Shown here in pieces: positions 30,201-43,100 of a stretch of DNA of 64,000 nt. The DNA comes from Puffinus mauretanicus (taxonomy: Eukaryota; Chordata; Aves; Procellariiformes; Procellariidae), in assembly GCA_023333565.1 (NCBI GenBank), contig JAJKFH010003173.1, positions 1,116,001 through 1,180,000 on the forward strand, read 5' to 3'. Below the pieces are notes generated by a model. It saw nothing but the letters and a program-made list of their open reading frames with translations, made no database searches and was not told where the DNA came from. Position 1 is the stretch's first letter; each line of letters opens with the position of its first letter. Both the position numbers and the translations under genes were made by a program.

Positions 30201-33200
30201 GAGTGCTGTAAAGCATTAATACTCGCTCGCTTTCGATTTAAGTGGGAAAGTTATTAAAATGCTTTGAAACTCTTGAATGGCAATGGATAGGTGAGTGTAA
30301 GGTTTGATTTATTTGATGGGATTTTGCACAGAAATAGTCCTCTAACATTGCACATCCTCTGGGTCAGCAGAGCTGGTGTCTCGGGAGGATGGTGGGGATC
30401 TAATTATTTCATCTGTCCAAAATAGCAACTTTTAAGAGGTGGGGAAATGACTACACCAAAACTATTGTATGCCATCTGCCTGCTAAAATACTTATAGAAA
30501 ACATGTTTCCTGGCATATAACTTCCTAGCCATATGTCTATTGCATCATTCACAATTAAATTAAATCACCCTTAAATACTTGGACAAATTCCCAGCCTATG
30601 TGAACAAGCCTTCATCACTGTGCTGTTTGAAATTTGGACACTTGATCCTGTAAATGTTCAGTTGAAATTGGCTCAGCCATTGTTAACCTTATACAGCTGA
30701 TACAGACTGCTTCGAGATAATTCAAGTGCATGTTTCTTATTTTGGTCTTTAAATTTTTAACTGTAAAAATTTGTTAGGGGTCTGAAAGGAGGAAATAATT
30801 CTACACTATTCGTCTGCAACGTGCTCAAGTCACTTTAAATGGAGAGTCATAGCAATGAGAAAAGGTGTTCTCTTCCGCTCATTGAATAAACAGACAGAAA
30901 TAACTCAAGAGCCTGTTCACAGCTGGATACTCTGAATGTTCGGAATATGCCTGGAGGTGTGTACACACATACACACCCCCCCGCAACCGACGAGCTTGCC
31001 CACTTCACAGCATCTCTGAAGCATGACTGCGAATGGCCATCAGACGACAAAGCCCGACCCAACCGGGTTAGGCTGGGTCAGCCTTGTTTAAGCCCCACGC
31101 TGGTGGTGCTGTGCTGGAGGCAGGCAGGGTCCCACTGCCACCGCCCCCTGCCACGCGTCCCCCGACGGGGAGCACGGCGATGCTGCTGGCGGAACGGCTG
31201 AGGCTCAAAAAGCAGAGTGGTTGGATGGTGGAAGCATCTCTAGGTCTCTCTTCTAAAATCCTCTGAAGACAGTGCTTTCAATTAAAGGATAATCTTAATA
31301 AGTAACTGATTTCAGGTTTTTTGGTTCCTCACTTGAGGATACGTTAGATTTACCTGTTGTGCCATGCTTAGCTGAGCCACTAGCCTAAAATGAGTTTTAA
31401 GGCATGGTCTGACATACTGACATAGTGCACACAGTGGACATAAGTATTAATGAAACCCTACATCTCTGACACCAGGAATGTCATTTAAATGCAGCCGACT
31501 TCCGCTGGAAACCAAACCCGCGAGCTTCCCGTGCTCGGTGTCTGGCAGACCCGCTCATCGTCTATTTTTAGTCCAACTCTCTATTTTTAGTCTGTTTTTG
31601 AAAGGTGGAATAAAACTGGCAGCCAAACCCGGATGATTCTGTGGGTTTCTTTCATTCAGGAGCCCAGAGCGGCGCTGGAGGAGAATGGCAGGAAACCTGG
31701 CCGGGGGGAGGGGAGAGCCCCCCGCGCGGGCAGGGCAGGCAGGAAGGGGCTGGGGGCGCGGGGGGACCGGCCGCCGGCGGGAACCCACCATGGGGCTGCA
31801 CCGGTTCATGGGCCAGAGCTCCCTGAGACCCCCGTGCAAACAAGGGGCTCGGCACGAGCTGGTTTGTTTTATTCTTTTCCTACAGTTCACTTATTTTTAG
31901 TACGGAAATAAAATTTCTAAGCATTTCTAAGATTTTTGCCTTCACTGTGCAAGAGTGGTCCGGAGCCCTGTCCTGCCAGAGGTAGCTCGGCAGCTTTTCC
32001 TGGTGCTTTTCAGTGTGATGGGATGTTGGTCCTCACCAGACAGTCTCTGTCTTCCTAGTGGCTGATACTTTGAAATTTCAACTTTTTATTTTTAGTTGTG
32101 TTATTCAACCCACATTCTCACTTTAATAGGAAAAAAAATCTGTTATTTAAATAGGACCTTTGTCTCACTCTACTTTTCTCATTTCATCTTTTGAACGTAT
32201 TTTCTAAACTGATACGCATCCAAACCTGTGCTTGTACCGAGTCGTGCGTTTCCCAACGTGTGTGTGTGTGTGTTTGAGAGAGGAAAAAAGAGAAAATGTT
32301 TGGTGGGAGCTGCTGGAGCCAGCCAGGCTGTCCCCACACTCAGGTTCTATACCATGTTGTAGATCATATTTTACCAGGATATTTTGGGCTTTAATAGAGC
32401 TGTATAGCTCTGTCATTCAGTAATAGATTACTGAACATAATAGAAATCTTTATATAGATGTTGGAGCACATTTCTTTTAGCTACAGATGTTTCCTTCCAA
32501 GAGACATTTTCCTATCACAGAATCACAGAATGGTTTTGGTTGGAAGGGACATTTAAACATCACCTCGTCCAACCCCTGTCCTAAGCTAAAAGCAAAAGCT
32601 ACTGGAATTTTGTCATAGCAATAAATGCGTATACTGGAAATGCTATTTGGGCATTTCTTTGTACATAATACTACCCTATCTTTTTTTCTGTCTTTTAGTC
32701 CTTTTGCTGACTGTAGCCATATGACTGTAGAATGGGGGTATCCACAAAAAAATACTACATTGAGCAACTGCTTCATTGTCCTTCCCGCCATAGCTATTTT
32801 CCTGGCCACTTCATTTTTTATTTCCTGCTAGCAATGACTCCTTTAGTGACCACATCATTTAGCTGTAAAAGAAAAGGAAGAATTTGGACTTAACTAGAGT
32901 TTAGTTTCCCAAATGATCACATCTTTTTTTTTTATCCCCAAAGGCCAGAATGATTACTGTTGCCTTTGCTGTCCCCAGACATGAAAATCAAGAAATGGAA
33001 ACATCAAAGTATTTTTAAAATAATTTTTTTTTTTTTATATCAATGCTTTTGGAGATACTCATGTTTCTTTAAGGCCGTGTTAGGATGCAGTGACTCAGCC
33101 CCGTTTGCTGCCCGCTGCAGAGCATCCCTCGTCCTGCCGGCTCCAGAGCTGGTCCCACGCGCGCCTGCGGTGCAGCCACTGGAAAACCGGAGAGCCAAGG

Positions 33201-33850
33201 GCCAACCATTTCCACTTGGTAAAGTTCAGCCTGGTAATAAAACCGAAGTCAGTATTTCTATACTGTTTTTAATGTTTCTATAATGTGTTATTAATGGAAA
33301 TGAGCTCCAGGAAGTTATTTATTACTCTCAAGTCCCTCTTCTGCTCCAGGTTTTATGCAGAAGTTTTTGCCTGTGGGTTTTTCTCTCCCCCAGACCGTCT
33401 CTGAACCATTTCATTCGTGCTCTCTGTTTGACCGAAGTCAATTTAGTGAAGCTAATGGAGTTACTTCTCTTCAGGTCAGTGACGATTTCGCATCCTTGAG
33501 TTCCTTGCTTAATTTGCTGAGAAAATTTCAGGTTCTAAAGGCAGTCTTCAGAGTTCCCCCCTTTCCACGGCACTGGCCACAGCGCAGCCCTGGGACCGTG
33601 CACGGGGCTCGCCGGCGGTGGCTGGTCCTGGGGTTTCTCCACTTCCCTGCTCTCATCAGGTTGTGTTTACTTTGCTTTGAGGGAAGTTTAGCAGCAGGCT
33701 CCGCTCTAATCCTTCCTTCCAGCTGGAGCACGTTGTTTCCCTGCCTTCACTTGAACGGGAAAGCAAGCAGCTCTCAGGAAAGAGTTAAGCCCAGCGAGGC
33801 TTTGGGATCCTTTGCTGGGGAGAGGGTTGCTCTTTTGTTTGTTTTGAAGC
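27275..33850. other. Intergenic region upstream of CD34, no gene seen
   Basis: No coding exon or RNA gene is recognised. The stretch contains one CR1 fragment (32.5 kb), a short (GT)n at 32.26 kb, and a GC-rich patch at 31.66-31.80 kb. The distal CD34 promoter probably lies in the last kilobase. Confidence 0.5.
32512..32584 (-). mobile_element. CR1 LINE 3' fragment
   Basis: Reads as the reverse complement of the CR1 tail: atcacagaatcacagaatgg, ttggttggaagggacattta, then cacctcgtccaacccctgtc. It is severely 5'-truncated and inserted on the minus strand. Confidence 0.9.
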
Positions 33851-33887
33851 GCTGGCAGGAAAGTGGGGAGGAGAAAATTACCTAAGT

Positions 33888-33940
33888 GATAGTGAGGTTG
33901 CCATGAACTATATAAAACTGTGAAATCAAATCGGAGAAAC
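33888..33940 (+). promoter_or_regulatory. CD34 core promoter with TATA box
   Basis: TATATAAAA at 33909-33917 predicts transcription starting near 33940, leaving a 5' UTR of about 180 nt without needing another intron. A TGATAG (GATA-type) word sits just upstream at about 33888. Placement rests on motif and distance only. Mammalian CD34 promoters are described as lacking a TATA box, so this would be a lineage difference. Confidence 0.5.
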
Positions 33941-34035
33941 TCCACCTCGCAGTCTTGAACCATAAGCACAACCCCTGACGAGAAACCCACCCCACAACCG
34001 AGTGATCTCAAAGGCTTGAACTCAAACCAAGCTAC

Positions 34036-34062
34036 ATGAGCTCAGAGCTGCTGCAGGACTGA
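34036..34062 (+). promoter_or_regulatory. Upstream ORF in CD34 5' UTR
   Basis: ATG at 34036 opens eight codons (MSSELLQD) ending in TGA at 34060-34062, 54 nt before the main start. It is the only ATG between the predicted start site and the CD34 start, so it would be the first met by a scanning ribosome. Confidence 0.4.
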
Positions 34063-34116
34063 AAATCCAAGAGCTGTCACAGCCAGATCCAGTTTTAGTG
34101 GGAGCTGCGAGCAGGA

Positions 34117-34195
34117 ATGCTGTTCTTGGGAAGTTTAAAAATAATGAAGTGGAGGCAGCTTTTCTGGATTGCGTTCTGTGTTGTGGAGTTGTCTG
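34117..34195 (+). CDS. CD34: CD34 exon 1, signal peptide
   Basis: Reads [20 protein letters not shown] and continues to CVVELSG. The donor is gtgagt at 34196 and leaves one base of a codon, matching the two-base start of exon 2. A second in-frame ATG at 34144 gives a compact signal peptide (MKWR followed by a hydrophobic core) and is an equally good start. Both have a purine at -3. Confidence 0.8.
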
Positions 34196-37100
34196 GTGAG
34201 TATTGACTGCAGCAACGACCAGGGTCACCAGCACCGAGCAGCGCGAGGCTGGTGCACGGGGCAATTTCTTTATAACTTCTGAAACAGCAGCTTGGGGGGA
34301 TGCATTTTAATGAGTGTTTAGCGGGGACTGCAATTTCACACAAAGACCACTGCAGTGACGTTTTACAGAACAGCACTGCATCGGGCGTCCTGGCCACCAC
34401 ATTCACAGCGATGTGCTGCAAACAGAAAGTGCTGCTGGTTTGAAAAGGAGAGAAATCGGGATATAAGAGCTCCCAATAATACTACAGATAACACAAGGGG
34501 ATGTAAATGCAGCATGCAAAGCTGTGAAGTGCAGTCACAATTCAAGTCGTTTCTCAGTCTGCATTGGTGCAAAGTAGCCTTACTTTTGTTTTGTGGTAGA
34601 AACTAAACATTTTCTGAAAATCAAATGAATCTCCATAAATATTAAAATCTCCTATTTCAGCTCTTCAAATATTCATCATCTGAAACAGTGAGTAATAATA
34701 CAGAGATTTTCTCTAGGTAGTACTTTTTAAAGGGTTATATTTTAGGGAAATATTATCATTTCTGTCCCAAACCCAACAACCATAAAGTAATAAAAAGGGA
34801 CTAAAAAAAGTGAAGCAGCACTCTGTGTGCTGCATAGTGTGCTGGGACAGGAGCCAGGAACCTGCGGGTGTCTCCTCAAATTTAATTTTTCCTTGCTCAC
34901 ATGAATGTGAGCGACTAGATCTATTGAAAGGATTTGCTGTACTTTGTTCTTCTGTTTCACGGTGCTCCTTTCATGTTCCCTTTGCTGCCAAGGTATATTG
35001 CTCACCCGAGCCGTTGTGCCTGACCCTCCAGTCTATGTTAATTTTACAAGAAGGAAAAAAAACCCATTTTATTTGAGAGAAATAAAATTCAGGACTGTCT
35101 GGTTGGGCTGAAGTGAGCACCGAGCGAGGATGTAAGACAAAAGTGTTTACCTGAAACGCAAACCCAGAGTTCCTTCTAGTACAAAGCAAAAGTGATACAA
35201 AAGTGATAAAAAGCTTTGCCTTTGTAAAGACGAAGCTACTGGGTGACAGGGGGTTTAGTGCTGCAAAATGTCATTCCTTTTGCCAGCACAGCCAATGCTC
35301 CCCATTTCTGCAGGATGTTACGGTGCTTTATTAGCACCTGCGGGAAAGTAGAGGAGGTTTATGTCTGTTCAATGGAACTGCCGTGCAGAGCAGAGAACAA
35401 CTAGAGAGCCCATCCTTGGGGCTCTGAGTGCTCTTCATCTCTTTGAGGAGTCCAAGTGAATTAAGTGAAGGTTTCAGTTTGCATCTCCTGATGGAAATCC
35501 CAATTCTGGGGCATTTGTGCTCAGGTTGGCTCCTGGCAGCGCTGACGAGGGTGGGACACCCAGCCTCCAGCTGCCCCTGGCACAGCTTCAGCTAAAGCCA
35601 CGTGTTTTGTGGGGGGAAACACCCCTGTGCCACGCTGGGCCAGGTGCAGGTCTTCTACAAATGCCACGCGTGGACGTGGCGTGGGGAGGATGGAGGCTGG
35701 GTACCGACTATCTGCTATCTGTGGTCTGACTCCAGAGCAACGAGCAGCCTCGTCCAGCCTCGCAGGGCGTGAATTGCACATGAAATACGCGGTTCTGGGG
35801 TTTGCCTGATCCTTTGGGGAACCGCTGAGTTGGAATGAGTGTGGGAGAACTCTGCGCTTGTCCCTGGTGCGCAGAGCGGGCTGATGCTCCGGGGCTGCTC
35901 GAGAACCCTCCGCCTGCGCAGTGGCGTGATGCTGCGAGCAGTTTGCGGTGGCAAAACTGGGTATTGATAAACCACGTGCAGAGCTGTCCTGTGCTTGTCT
36001 CAAAACTTACGTGGAAAAGAGGGTATATATTCCATTTGTTCCTAATACAAACACGTTCTTTTTTTTACATTTTTTATTTTTCTGTTATATATCTTTTTTT
36101 ACTCATCTCTGCCAAACTTGATTTTTAAAGAAAATCTCTTTTCTTGTCATTTTAAAGCATTCTTTCTTTCCTTCATTCCTTTCGCAAGACCTAGAAGAGC
36201 TCTAAAAATCAGGGGAAGGAAAAAGGAGCTTTAAAACTCACAGCCACTTGAGTTTAACGTCCTTTAGAGGGCTGCACATCGTAACTGCGCCAGCCAGGAG
36301 CAACCTCGGTGCCAGGGAAGGCGCCGGGCTCCCGAGCAGCGCCGGGAGAGGCCCCGAGCCCAAGGAACCCTTGCTCCAGCAGCTGGGGTTCGGCGGGGCG
36401 GCTCGGGGGGCTCCCCGCACCCCCTGCCCTGCGTGACTGCGGCCCCACACCCATATCCTGTCTGGGAGAAGGAAAAGGGGGAGGGAAGGGATTTTTATCA
36501 GATATTTCCAGAGGGAAGAGGGCTCCACCCGCTTGAATTCCTGCCACATGGCTGAGAGCAGTAAAACTGGAAAGGCGTGAGTAACGCCGGCTGGAGCCCT
36601 CGGAGGAGCTGCTGCGGGAAGCCTGGGCTGGCCGCAGCTTCACAGCTCCCGGCTCCCCTGGTTTCCTCACCCTCCTCACCCTCCTCTTCCGCAGCCGCTG
36701 GTACCAGCGGTACCACGGTGCCGGCTCACCTGCGGCGCTTTGCCGGAGCTCGGCCGCAGCCCTGCTGGTCACCGGCTGAGCTTGGACGAACACTTCGTCA
36801 AACTCGCAGAGGAGTTGGAGAAACGATCCTGGCACAGGCTTTCTGTGTCAGAGCACTGAAGTAGGCACCCAGGTAGCGAAAGCTTTACCGAAAGGTTTAC
36901 CGAAAGGTTTACCGAAAGCTTTACCGAAAGGTTTACCGAGAGATGCGCGTGTCAGCCGGTATCAGCACAGGGGTGCGGTCGCTGCCTGGGAACCCCCTGT
37001 GGGTTGCACCTTCCACCTTGCAGGGATGGAGGTGCAGGGGGGGAACCCCCGTGTTTGATTTGCTGCGGGTGCAGAGTAGGGCACAAATTACGGAAACTTT

Positions 37101-40100
37101 TCTCCTGTTTCCTGAGCCTTTGCCACTGCAGAGTTTTGCCTTCTGTGGTCCTGGGATGACCACAGCGCTCAGGGATGAGTGTTGGACCAAGTCAGTTACT
37201 TTAACATTTATATTGTTGCTTTTTTTAATTTTATTTGAGCTGAAGTACTTCCTAAGCCCCATTATTAAAATATCTTCAAAAATCAGAGGCACTTACTTTT
37301 TAAAAGCTAGGTAAGTAAATACAATAGGTACTGTGAAGTACAGTTTTCTTTCACATATCTGCATGCTTTTGCTCCTGCATGTGCTAGCACCATCAGGTGA
37401 AGATTTCTCTGAGGTTAATAAATGGCTTGGCTTAAAGTCTCAAACCCTTAATACTAACAAATTGACAAAGTTTAGCAAAGCTAGTAAAAATGTATGGTGC
37501 AATAAATGACCCACTTTAGGTGAGCACCATGTGGATTATCCAGCTCACATCTGGATCATTATTTATCTCATCAGTCCTAAGGTTTCAAAAAACTTAGCCA
37601 TGTTTTTTATAAAAGTGCCTGCATACACTACAACAAAGGGAAGAAAAAGAAATACTATGTGACAAGTCTTCTCACAAATTACACTGAGCAATAATCCAGG
37701 CTTCAATTTATGAGATTCAGTGGTGAAAAGACTTTGATTAGAAATACCTCTGGTGCTTTGTGAACATCTGGAATAGCTCAAAGGTGCTTGGGTGGCTGTG
37801 GCACTTGGGGAGGTCAAGTCCAGGCGCTACATTGTTCTAGTGATGTAAAGTTTCCTGCAAATGTCCATGCAAACACAAAGCTGTATGCAAAGCGTGGATT
37901 TAACTTTGTGCTACTCATTATTCTGGGCACGCAGTCATGCCTCCTGCTTTTGATTTGTTAAAATTCATCAGAAAAACTTGGTGATTTAACCAGTTGGAAC
38001 TGAATTGTCTTGGAGAGAAGAAACTTCTCCCTTAAATAAAAGCGGTGCCAGAACCTAAATCCCAGCTCCAGACACCTGCACCGAGCCCTCGGCAGGGCCC
38101 CCGCCCCCCCCACCCCGGTGCTCCCGCGCCCAGAGCAGCTGCAGCCGGGACGGGACGGGACGGGACGGGACGGGACGGGATGGGATGGGACGGGATGGGA
38201 TGGGACGGGATGGGATGGGATGCGCCAGCACGGGTGGCCCTGCGGGGCCGGGCTGGGGCGCGCCCCCCCCCTCAGCACCCGCCGGTACAACCACCCACCG
38301 GCTGCAGGAACAGCCGAGCAGCTCTGCCTGCTCTCACCCATTGCCAAAATGAGCTGCGGTGATCTCCATCTTTGCTTTCATAAACTGTCCAGGTTCTCTG
38401 GACCCGATCCAGCAAAGTACGAACACCCCAACTCTGAAAAATTCCTGCCAGGACAATATGCAGTGCACAATACCTAAATGCACGTTTAACTGGCAGTGGA
38501 TGCGTTCAGCCCAGCCGCTGCCCTGATGCTGGCGCTGGGCGGCTGATCAGGACCTGTCAGTGCTGCTCCATCTTGAAGGGTTGTTTGGAAGGATGAAGTA
38601 ACTCTTCTTGGAGCTCGGGCTCCCCTGGGCAGAAATACAAATGAAAGAACATATTTTGTATGATTTTCTCTGTAGTGTCTGGATAAGAATCTTAAACAGC
38701 AACAGCCCTGGAGTAGAGACTGAAGCTGTTCGTAAAAAGTGGAAATAGATCTTAAGAATAGAAAAGGTTAACAAATGGGAAGAAATGTGTTTTCACTGAC
38801 TCGTATAGTTCATTTCAGAAGGAAAAGCTGAAAGTGTCATCTTTGTAACATACCAGGAAGCAATATATAAACTTTAAGTTAGAACGGCAAACCATTCTCC
38901 AAACATTCAGTTTTACCTCCAAAGATGTTTTTGCTCATGAGTCAGAGCTGATCCCAAGCCAATGGGAATGTTTCTATTTACTTTGAGACTGTGCCTGCAA
39001 CGCAAATCCAACTTATTTTTCCTGAGGCGCACAAGTGATCTCTTCCAAGACCTGAGTCTTTCCTCCAAGGACTATAAACCCAAACTACTATGAAATCCAG
39101 CTTTGTGCAGAGCTTTGTGCATCCCTCGGTAAGCCCGAGGATCAGGCAGGATGAGGGCAGGGACGAGCCCGTCCTCCTCCAGCGCTGCCCCAAGAGCCCA
39201 GGAGCCTCTGCAAGGGCTGCACCGAAGTTTGGTACCCACCCAGCCGAAATGTTTAGTCTCTGAGCTTCTCCCGAGTGAGCTCTAAGGCAGCCTGCCATTT
39301 TGGGGCAAGAAGAAAGCGAATTTGTGAAAGCAGCTAACGCCTCCCTGCCCTGCCTGCAGGGACCCTCGGGGCAGGCTGGGGCTCGGGGCTGGCGCGGGGG
39401 GGACAGCAGCCCCTAACACCTTCCTCTGCCTCCAGGCAAAGCTTCTGGGAGCCCAAAAGACACCCCCACACCCACGGCCCCAGCCACGGAACCGAAAGGC
39501 ACCAGCAGCGCGGCAGCCACCAGAGCCCCCGGAGCCCCCAGCAGTGCCGAGCCGACGCCAGAGACGTCCGGTAATCGCTCCCCGCGCTCCCCCCGTGACT
39601 CCTGGTAGCATTTGCATTAATAATCAGATTTATTAACTGCACAGGCTTGCCCTAAGAAACGGCTGTGAAGCAGGGACCCTTGCACAGATGTAGGGTGCCT
39701 TTCCCTTATGCTCTTTGAAATCAGTACAGCTTCTGGAAGCCTCTGGGTCAAGGGGGAGGCAAGGGCGATGCAGGGGAGGTCGGGCAATGGCATCCTTGCT
39801 GTGGTGCAGCGTGTGCCCAGGAAATTAGCCCATTGTAAACAGATTAGGAAGCGCATGTAACAATTAGGTAACTGAAGCAAGTCTAATGCGCGTTTCTTAT
39901 ACGGCCAATAACACGTTCTGGTACCGCTGGCTATGACAAATCAATATTGTACTTCAGTCATTGCAATGCCACGCACTGATTTTAGAGGACTTAAGCTTTC
40001 TCATGTACCCTTTTCATTGCATTTCTTCAAAACCAAAGCTGTGGCCGGGTCCCTGGCAGCCAGCCCCACCTCCCCCGGGCTCAGCAGCGAGCAGACGAGC

Positions 40101-43100
40101 CCGCAGCCCAGCCAAGCCCCCACCCAGCTGCTGGGCAGCACCTCGGAGCCAGACCAAGACCACACGAGCCAAGGGGTCCCCACAACCCAGAGCCCAGCGA
40201 CTCAACCCAGCATGACGGCAGAAACCCCGGGGTCCACGCCGGCTGTGACGAGCTCTCCTGCCACCTCGGGGCATCCTCGCGTCTCGGCTGCCACCACGCC
40301 ACCGCACACAGGCAGCACCGGCCCGAAGGTGAGGATGGGGCTGGGGACCGCGGGCTGTGGGATCGCGAGGAGGCTGGACTTGTCTCACAACCCCCCGACA
40401 GTTCACCACCACTGTGGTTTTTCCCTTCCAGCCCATCACGTGCCACAACGTCAAAGAAGTGAGTGACACTGGAGCCATCTGCTTGCAGCTCAACGAGTCC
40501 AACACTTGCGTGAGTTGCAGCCCCGGGTGGCCACGTGTCTCCAAGGGGGGGGACGTGCAGGAGGAGGGGGGCTGCAAGCAAACAGCCGAGGGCAGGTTCC
40601 TGCAGCGCTCTCAGGCTTGCAGCGATGGGGTCACCCACCGTACCTGGGGGGTCCGTTTGGGGTGGGAGCTCACGCCGTTATCCCGGGGGCACAGCATTTG
40701 AGCTGTGCCAAACTGACAGAGGTGGGGATGATCACAGCAGTCCCAGGAGGATCCCAAAGGGACAATCACAGCGGTCCCAGGGGAAATGCCACCTCCTGGT
40801 TGCATAAAACCTCCTTTTTCATGATTAAGCTCTGGAGTCAGTTTAGCTTCTAAACGTGCCACCATGTTTAACGGGAAATTGCCTTTGTTCTTCTTCTTCC
40901 TCTTCCCTGTTGGGAAGGCGATCGCCTTTTTTTGTCTTGCCAACTGCCCTAGGAAAGAAAACAGGGTAGCTGAAGAAAAACGGGTATCAGATCAGTGTCC
41001 CCATCTGCACCGACTCCTAAGGGAATCCCAGGCTCTCTGTAACTGCCCTTGGCCTTGTGCACCAAAACTGAAGCACTTTAAAAACAGAAGAGGGTCCAGC
41101 TGAGACACTATTGTGGGTGGGAGGAAAGAAACCCTTCACGCAGGAGGTACAACCTGCAACAGGGGGCAGATGGTGCTGGATCTTGTGGGACAGCAGGTTT
41201 TGCAATGCCCTGGGTATAAAGTGGCAATGATTAATTTTACTTCTGCTCATCAGCCATAGTGCCACCACTTAGGATGAGTGAATTCTTACTTGGCTTTTCT
41301 CTGCAAATTGGCGATTAAATGGCATTTAGACTTGCTCCTGTTTACAGGGACTGCCCTTTAGCAGGAATTCACATGGGAACTCCTCCGGGAGCGAGGGATT
41401 CTGATCACAGATGCCATCTAGTGGGCAACGGCACCTCCCGGGCACAGGGTTCATACACATTATGCATGCATTACATACCTGCTCATACAGAAATGGATGC
41501 ATATATAACATACAGAACATCCTAGAGAGTTGTATCTAATTGCACGCACTCTTAACCCTCCCTCCGTGTGAAACGAGTCACACTGCCCCACTTCCACCTC
41601 TCGCCCCGCAGCAGACCTCTGCCATGCCTCCACCTCAACTAATCATCGAGTGGGAAAAACCAGCTCAGGCTCAGCAGCTGCTGAACCTGGGAACCAGATA
41701 AGAGTGTCTGCGAGGAGAGCAGATAGGAGGGACCGTGCTGTGTCTCGCTTTCCTCCTGGCCTTTCCCAAAGCAAATGAGCAATAAGCTGGCACCCAGTGC
41801 TGCTAATTGCAAAGGGAAATTCTGACACTCCGATGAGTTCTTTCCACAGCAGAAAAAGGAAAATACACACTTGGGTCTCCTGTTCCATCTTGGCCTTTCT
41901 CACCCCGAGCCAAGCTCTATAGAAACAGCTGAAAGTGATTTGTTTGTTATTCTCCCATGGATAAGTTTCTGCATTTTTGTATGCTAAGAGGATGTGGCGA
42001 TCCGAGCACAATACTGAGGCAATCTTAAGGCAAAGAGAGGACGGCACTGAGCTGCCCGGCTCTGCACAACGCTGCAAGACGAGAGGGTTTTCTCCCCTTT
42101 TGCAGCCCCACGTTGGTGGGCACCTCCCGGGGAGCGAGTGGAGGGGCAGGACGGGGATTCAGCTGGAGCCCATCTCTGACTCGAGGGGGTGGGCACGGCC
42201 ACAGCTCAGATGATCTCCCCAGCTGGGAGGATGTTAGGGAAGCTGATAACACCTTTTAGCAACTGTGGGCTCTGTCTCCAAGCCTGCCTGTGGCTGAAAA
42301 TAGACCCGAGGAGAAAGCCTATCCTGTCTGATACAGAAATTGGCCTGCAGAAGGGAAAGGCTGCAGCTCCTCACTCCTCTTCCTCTTCCACCCAAGAGTC
42401 AGTTCAGCTTTAAAATGTGAGAAATTTGTATTTTTTTGCCTAGCCTTTGATCAGCAACCTAGCAAAAACATTGAAGACATTTCCTAAACAGGAAGGCTCA
42501 ATGCTTCTTTGTTATTTCCCTCCTTTCCCAGCCCCTGCCTGGGACTCTGAAACAATAGGGCTCTTCAGGCGGCTGTTTCAGTCCAGAAACTGAAAGGACT
42601 TGCCATGCAATTCAGATCCTAAATTAGCTTTGTTTAAATGCCATTTGCAAGAGTTGCTAATAATATCTTCACTTAATTTATTCTCATTAAGTTAAGAAAC
42701 AAGAAATAAGCATCTCCATTTTCTAGGTGTTGGTACTGGGGCTCAAAGCAGCGGTGAAATGGGAGGTGAAGGTCTGACGCCCAGCCCAGCACTCTTTGTC
42801 ACTTCGTGTTGCTTCTACTCAGCGTCACCCAGCACAGATAGATAGGCCACCAAAACACAAAGGGTGAATGCACAACACTACCAGTAGTAGCATCAGCATA
42901 GCTGAGATGGAGAATTAGTCGGTGTGGTTGGTTCAATGGCTATTTGTTTGAAAATTTTGCAGAAACATTTTTTAGAGATGAAGGGATCGGACTTATGGAG
43001 TGCAATATGTGAAGAGAGCACCCACCGTGTTCCCTCCCCCTGCCAGATTCAACTGGCTAAGTCTGAGGTGGACCGTGACTGTATGCTGCTCATCCTCGTC

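Larger units (their letters stand above)
34196..39435 (+). other. CD34 intron 1
   Basis: About 5.2 kb with consensus ends (gtgagt and ctgcctccag). It holds two tandem repeats described separately (36.88 kb and 38.15 kb), a GC-rich patch at 36.3-36.75 kb, a T-rich tract near 36.06 kb, and no recognisable exon. Confidence 0.7.

Noticed and set aside
36254..36835. 193-codon minus-strand ORF in CD34 intron 1
   Set aside because: Lies in a GC-rich patch and is low-complexity; no family resemblance.
39933..40466. A 177-codon ORF read as a single-exon gene
   Set aside because: Its middle is CD34 exon 3 in frame. The ends read through intron sequence past good splice sites.
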